DNA of 64,000 nucleotides, taken from assembly GCF_009017415.1 (NCBI RefSeq), contig NC_092405.1, forward strand, positions 1,116,001 through 1,180,000, written 5' to 3'. Position 1 is the stretch's first letter. Every line of letters begins with the position of its first letter. Position numbers and translations under genes: made by a program. This stretch comes from Aspergillus flavus. Lineage: Eukaryota > Ascomycota > Eurotiomycetes > Eurotiales > Aspergillaceae. The notes beneath the pieces were generated by a model. That model was not told where the DNA came from. It did not search any database and saw only the letters and a list, made by a program, of their open reading frames with translations. This document shows, piece by piece, positions 59,295 to 64,000 of this stretch.

Positions 59295-59885
59295 ATGCCC
59301 CCAATCCCCCAACACCACCACAACCACCAAGACCAAGATCAAGACCAAAACCAAGATCTCATACCTCGAAACAACAATAACAATCTAACAAAACGCCTCA
59401 CCCCCATCCCCCTCGGCCCAACCTACACCACAATCTCCATCCCCGCCTCCTACGGCCGCCTCACAAGCTCCCCCTCCCCCGGCACAATCGCCGGCATAAT
59501 CCTCGGCAGCGTCTTCGGCTTCATCTTCCTCCTCTACCTCCTCTGGCTGGGCCTCAGCTCTGGCCGACGCTTCGGCAGCGAAACACAGACGGAGATGGCG
59601 TCGGCGAGTAGCGCGGGCGGGATGCGACGGAGACGGGGGAGACGGATTGTGGTCGAGGAGGAGAGGCCGATGAGTGCCCATGGACATGGACATGGACATG
59701 GTGGGGATCAGATTGTTGTGGAGGAGAGTGTGACGAGTGCGCCGAGTCGGTCTGAGGGGGATGTTATTGAGGTTTTTGAGGAGGCGAGTAGTGTGGATCG
59801 GCCGCCGAGACGGGGGAAGCATGGTGGTGGCGGAGGGTGGAGGAGAGGGGATTTGGAGGGGAGTGAGTTTAGTTCGAGGGTTTGA
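59295..59885 (+). CDS. Predicted single-pass membrane protein, low complexity
   Basis: A single exon of 196 residues from the first ATG (MPPIPQHHHNHQ); the frame is open a little further upstream but without ATG. The N-terminal ~60 residues are low complexity, with HHH, DQDQDQ and NNNNN runs, and are probably extracellular or lumenal. One hydrophobic segment (about 64-87, TIAGIILGSVFGFIFLLYLL) is followed by a basic stretch (MRRRRGRR), which would make the C-terminus cytosolic. The tail has an HGHGHGHG repeat, a VEESVTSAPSRSEGD stretch and a Gly/Arg-rich end. I do not recognise a family. The layout resembles fungal Ser-rich wall-sensor-like or SKG6-type single-TM proteins, but no domain is clear. 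Confidence 0.6.
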   Translation: MPPIPQHHHNHQDQDQDQNQDLIPRNNNNNLTKRLTPIPLGPTYTTISIPASYGRLTSSPSPGTIAGIILGSVFGFIFLLYLLWLGLSSGRRFGSETQTEMASASSAGGMRRRRGRRIVVEEERPMSAHGHGHGHGGDQIVVEESVTSAPSRSEGDVIEVFEEASSVDRPPRRGKHGGGGGWRRGDLEGSEFSSRV

Positions 59886-60327
59886 GTGTTTTTTTCTATC
59901 CTATTCTGCTGTATTCTTGGTTGTTGTTGTGGTTTATAATTCATTGGGGGTGTGGAGGGGAGAGTGGAAGGGGGAGTGTGTTTTGATGGATTGACGATTG
60001 ATACCCTTGTTTTCTTTCTGTGGTTTTGTATTTTCCGACTTGGTTATGATTGATGTCTTAAGTTGAAGATGATTATGTATGTAGCGAGCATGACCATGAT
60101 ATATAATATAGCATACGCATAAGCAATATATCACGATAACGATACCAACCAGTGATCGATTAACCACCGAACATCAAATGCAACAGACACCTATTCAAAG
60201 CTCAACAAGCAAGAAAAAACACTCCGTTACACCATGAACGAAACCAATTCCCATTCCGGCGCCAAAAAACGAAAGGAACACGATCAAAACCGAAGCAGCG
60301 TATAAAACGAAGGCAAAGGCGCAATCT
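59886..60327. other. Convergent spacer
   Basis: 3' regions of the single-TM gene and of the CYSTM-like gene. No gene is seen. Confidence 0.45.
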
Positions 60328-60719
60328 CTAAAACAGAATATCCAGACAACAACAGCAGGCCAGCGCAGCCATGATACCGGCGCAAATACCACCGCCCGAA
60401 GATCCGCCACCGCCGCGGTCATCGGCGTAGTACCCCGGCTGTGGGTATCCTTGCTGCGGCGGGTAGTACATGGGCTGTTGACCCTGGGGTGGCGGAGAGC
60501 CGTAGTAGCCCTGCTGCGGGGGTGGACCGTAGTTCTGAGGAGGGTATCCGCCTTGGTTGTAGTAGTCTCCCTGGGCGCCTTGGGGAGGGTAGGGCCCTGC
60601 GTCGTGGACGGGGGCGGGATAGGAGGGAGGTGGTCCGTCCTGTTACATGTTTGTCAGTGCTCGGTGTCTTGGTGGAAGTGGAGAGTGGAGATGGTACTTA
60701 CGGGCTTGTTGTAGGACAT
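60328..60719 (-). CDS. Small Pro/Gln/Tyr-rich protein with C-terminal cysteine-rich TM module (CYSTM-like)
   Basis: Exons in coding order are 60719-60702 and 60639-60328, giving 109 residues. The first exon encodes only MSYNKP and is joined across a 62 bp intron with a GTAAGT donor and ACAG acceptor. The middle is built of PPQG/YY/GYPP-type repeats (GYYGSPPPQGQQPMYYPPQQ). The end is a short hydrophobic segment with a Cys run (GICAGIMAALACCCCLDILF), the CYSTM tail-anchor module found in stress-related plant and fungal proteins. Such proteins are thought to sit in membranes and may act in metal or stress tolerance; no activity is known. Because the exons are short it is easily missed by ORF searches. 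Confidence 0.8.
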
Positions 60720-61748
60720 TTTGGGGGGTTGTAAGAGGCGGTTGAGGAGTTGTAGAGGGTTGTTGAGCTGACAGTTGGAGTCGATGCGGCCTGGCGGTTG
60801 TTTTAGGGCGGGTGGCTTAACTCCGGTATTGCGAGTGGCTGGTTGCCCTAGATATCTGGTCCGAGAGCACAACGAGGGGACCGAGGAGGAATGAGAAGAG
60901 GGAAAAAGAAGGGAGAGAAAGAGGGGATCGGAGGAAGTGCCGAGAACAAAAAGGGAGTTGGGATTGAATGAATTAAATTGAATTGAAAGAACCAAGACCC
61001 TTGGCGCTGGCAGGCCCGTTTAGGCAACTTCAAATCTAGCCCGGGCCACCCGTTCAGTCTTGACGTGACTTGACATTTCTAACTTGCTGCACCGCCACAC
61101 TGACAAGTCATTCCACCGACCGGTCCATCGCAACCTCGGTCGGCAGCTTAATAATGTCCCGATGGCAGGTGATGCTGCTGGACACTCCATGATTGGCCGG
61201 TCTTATACTTGCTACGCACACCTTGACGCGGCTAAAGGTATGGCTTGCTTACACGAGATGTCAATTGAATACGGTAGATTCGGTTCATATAGCAAAACCA
61301 GCAACGGTGTCCCCCAATCGCTCAGATCGTTCCTCACAAGCTCTGAAATCAACGCTAAATCTCATCATCCTGCTCTGCAGACTTTTGGGGGAGGGAAGAG
61401 GAGAGGGTAAGAGGATAAGAGGGGAGAAAGGAGTAGTCCTGCCATAGCACGATGGAACAAGACAAGACGAGAAATCAAAAAGTGTAGTAAATATGGATTA
61501 CAAGAAAGGAATAACAGCCAGACGATGGCCTCGCAAAGGAGAATTAAGCTCCCTCCGACCGGTGCAAGATTCCCGCGCGGAGAAAGAAAAAGGGAGGATC
61601 TGCAAAAGCAAAGAGTTGTCGATAAGATGCACAGAACTAACCAAAAACAAATGAAATGTAAATGCTAAATCTCCGCTTGGGGTCTAAAGCGTCAATTCGC
61701 TGATGCAAGAACATGCAAAGTTGCATAAGTCTATCCGGGGCGCGTCAC
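60720..61748. other. Spacer: CYSTM-like gene promoter and bfr1 3' region
   Basis: The left part is the promoter of the minus-strand CYSTM-like gene. The right part is the 3' side of bfr1. An open frame at 61084-61410 has no motif. Confidence 0.45.
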
Positions 61749-63515
61749 TTAAGCCGTCTCCTCAAGGGAGGCCTTCTGGAGCTCGTCGGACACATCGGCG
61801 GCGGCATCCTTCTCCTGCTTCAGCTCGGCCTCGGCCGAGACCTTGCCGTTAACACCGCTGTTGATGATAGCGGGCTTCTTGGCAGTGTCAGTCGCACGGT
61901 CGTCGACCTGAGAGGCCTCCTCCTCCAGGCGGGCAATTTCCTCCTGGGCCTTCTTGATGTTCTATGGAAATAATTAGTCGCTGTAGCTCACATGAGTGAT
62001 TTAAACTGGAGCGGTACATACCTCCTCGGTCTTCGAAGCCTGGTTCTTCTTCCACTCAGTGATCTTAGCGGCCAGCTTCTCGACAACGGCGGGGACATCG
62101 GTCTGGTTCATAGGGGGGTCGATCTTGACCTTGGCGAAGTCCTCGATGATACCAACGTTGAGGTTGAACTTCTCGGCGGGGGCAGGGCTGCCGTTGGCGT
62201 TGCTCTTCTTACCCTTCTTGCCCTTCTTGCCGCCAGTGCCGACGAAGTAGTCATCCTCGTCCTTCTTCAAGACCTTCATGCCCTTCATGGCGGAGTCATC
62301 AATGGTACGGCCAATCTCAGCACGGAACTGAGAGGACTCGTCCTTTTTGTCATCCAGTCCCAGAGCAGCGAAGTCGTAGGAAGGGTTGAAGTGGCGGATA
62401 AGACCCTGGGCGGTAAGGATCTCGTCGGTGTAAGCCAGGCGAGAGGCCTCCTCGAGCTTCTTGTCGGCAATCTTCTTCTTCTTCTCGCGCTCGAAGGCGT
62501 CCCGCTGGGCCTTCTGCTTCTCCCGGCGAATTCTCCAGGCCTCATCCTCGTACTCCTTGTATGCCTTGCGAGCCTTGTAGTAGGTGTCCTTGATCTCACG
62601 GATAGCAGTCCACTTCTGCTGCTGCTCACCGTGGAGCTTGGTGCGCTCGTCCCGCAGGGCGTTGAGGTTCTTGAAAGCGCCGTCCTGCTCGGCCTTGATG
62701 GCATCCAGCTCCTTCTGAATCTCGGCGTACTTGTCGCTCAGAGCCTTGGCCTCAGGGTTGTCAAGGGTCTTCTTGAGGGCGGCAATCTGGGCCTTGATGT
62801 CGTTGATGACCTTCTGGGCCTCATCCAAGCCGGCGAAGTTCTTACGCTGCTTGCGCAGGCTGGAGACATCGGCAAGGGCCTTCTTCTCATCCACCAAGCG
62901 CATGGTACCGGAATCAACCTGCTTCTCGAGGCGCGCGATTTCACGGTCAATCTCCTCGACACTCTTGAACGACATGCGGGTCTTGGAGTTGTTCTGCTCC
63001 GCAATGCGGGCCTTGAGCGTGCTGTCCAGAGCATTGATCTTCTCCTGTGTGCTGGACCTGGACGCCTTGAATCCCGACTGCTTCTGACGGATGGAGGAGA
63101 GCTCAGCACGGAGTTCCTGCTGTCTCTTAGCCGCGGGCGAGTCCTTGTTGTTGGGCTTGGCGGTCTCGATCTTGGCCTTGACTTGGTTCTTTATGAAGTT
63201 AGTAACTTGTTACGTCAATGGAATGCGAAAATGGGGTTAGAAAAGAATCCCGAGCAAACGTATGGTGGATCATAAATGGCCGGTGGGCACTGAGTAAGAA
63301 AATGGCACGATATAATTTGTGCGTTGTATACAACAACAATTGAAACTCCGAAAGAACTCCAAAAAACATAATAAACCGTCACATACCAGCTTCTCCTGAA
63401 CCGCAGCATGCTCCTTCTCAGCCTGCGCGAGGTCGGCTTTGAACGCCTCCTCACTGGGCTTGGTGGGCTTCACCTTCTGCTCCGTGGCAGGAGCCGATTT
63501 GGCTTCAGCGGACAT
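61749..63515 (-). CDS. bfr1: Nuclear segregation protein Bfr1 homologue
   Basis: Exons in coding order are 63515-63387, 63188-62022 and 61961-61749, giving 502 residues; the first intron is 198 bp. The protein is almost entirely charged coiled coil: MSFKSVEEIDREIARLEKQV and KKALADVSSLRKQRKNFAGL mark the Bfr1 core, followed by RDERTKLHGEQQQKWTAIRE, a highly basic KKKKIADKK stretch and GTGGKKGKKGKKS. The Lys-rich segments are the likely RNA-binding parts. In yeast, Bfr1 binds mRNAs with Scp160 on polyribosomes at the ER and influences P-body formation and nuclear segregation. The C-terminal exon is acidic. Codon use indicates high expression. It is divergent from the gene starting at 63957. Confidence 0.9.
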
Positions 63516-63956
63516 CTTGTCGGGGAATTTGCAAATACGGGGGAACACTTGACAATGCAAATAGATTGACCGAAATCAATCTCTAGGAGGGACCCCAAAA
63601 GAGCGTGAAATGAGGGGAAACCAAAGGGGAATGTTGAGAGAAGAGGAAAGGAATGGGGCAGAAACTCGTGCTCATTTTCTCGGTCTGGCCTTTTCCTTTG
63701 GGGTTAATCAGTTGTTGGCGGCGCTTAACCGTTGCCGCTTAGCGCTGTTCCGCCGATTTTTCGAGAACCTCCCTCTATCGCTTTTCGCAACGCTACAACT
63801 CCAGCCAACTTTTTTTTTTTTTTTGTTGTCCCATCCCACGGCTCACGCTGAGCTCAGAGTTGGTCCTCGGTTGCTCTAATTTAAGTCTTTCCCGGCTCTC
63901 CTATTTTTCTTTAATCTAGTTTTGTGTCGCAGCGCAGGTGCGCCTCATTTTTCACC
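63516..63956. promoter_or_regulatory. Divergent promoter bfr1 / next gene
   Basis: 441 bp between two start codons on opposite strands. It contains a T-run (about 63811-63824) and CT-rich leader sequence. No TATA box is evident. Confidence 0.45.
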
Positions 63957-64000
63957 ATGGACGAGGACTACTCTTCTGGCTCCGTCGATGCCGACCGCGA
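63957..64000 (+). CDS. Start of an unidentified gene (cut by window end)
   Basis: ATG in a strong context (caccATGg) opens MDEDYSSGSVDADR, an acidic start. Only 14 codons are visible, so no function can be given. The T-rich leader and the distance to bfr1 make a real start likely. Confidence 0.55.
   Translation, partial: MDEDYSSGSVDADR

Noticed and set aside
61992..63275. 427-codon Leu-rich open frame on the plus strand over bfr1
   Set aside because: It is the antisense of a Lys/Glu coiled-coil gene, which gives Leu/Val-rich text automatically, and it runs across a bfr1 intron boundary.

Overview
The window is nuclear DNA of a filamentous ascomycete, almost certainly an Aspergillus. Genes carry many 50-100 bp GT/AG introns with CTAAC/CTGAC branch sites. 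The gene content is typical Aspergillus: rpn10, trs23, synaptobrevin, arg5,6, fibrillarin, MPP-beta, ncl1, bfr1, GH35 lacA. The beta-galactosidase splices to exactly 1005 residues with its catalytic glutamates at 200 and 298, as I remember for Aspergillus oryzae LacA, so section Flavi (A. oryzae/A. flavus) is the best guess. That species call rests on memory, not on a search.

Layout. 1-6 kb: 3' end of a RhoGAP gene, borealin/Nbl1 and proteasome Rpn10 sharing a divergent promoter, and TRAPP subunit Trs23, whose start codon appears to be split by an intron. 6-11 kb: an accessory-looking stretch with three intron-bearing tRNA-Phe genes, a (GAAA)n tract, the relic of an NLR-type P-loop NTPase and a catechol O-methyltransferase-like gene. 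11-31 kb: mostly core genes. These are a peroxisomal enoyl-CoA hydratase/isomerase, v-SNARE, mitochondrial Arg5,6, meiotic cohesin Rec8, a secreted DUF3455 protein, fibrillarin, an SDR resembling erythronate dehydrogenase, mitochondrial processing peptidase beta and a PLAC8 protein. 31.4-34.9 kb: a gene desert.

35-50 kb is accessory. It holds a Zn2Cys6 regulator tail-to-tail with a related regulator that has no zinc cluster, then an MFS sugar transporter whose upstream region has two GGCTAAA (XlnR-type) sites, a four-TM protein, a UDP-glycosyltransferase with a long extra C-terminal region and a secreted berberine-bridge-type FAD oxidase. 50-64 kb: tRNA m5C methyltransferase Ncl1, an orphan ketoreductase piece of a reducing polyketide synthase, lacA with GGCTAA sites upstream, two small membrane-associated proteins, Bfr1 and the first codons of another gene.

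Functional links: the 35-42 kb regulator/transporter group and lacA may belong to plant-sugar utilisation under XlnR. Arg5,6 carries an internal presequence-like linker, and MPP-beta, the protease expected to cut it, lies 10 kb downstream. Exon junctions were worked out by hand and every multi-exon model sums to a whole number of codons. Family names rest on motif recognition; no database search was possible.
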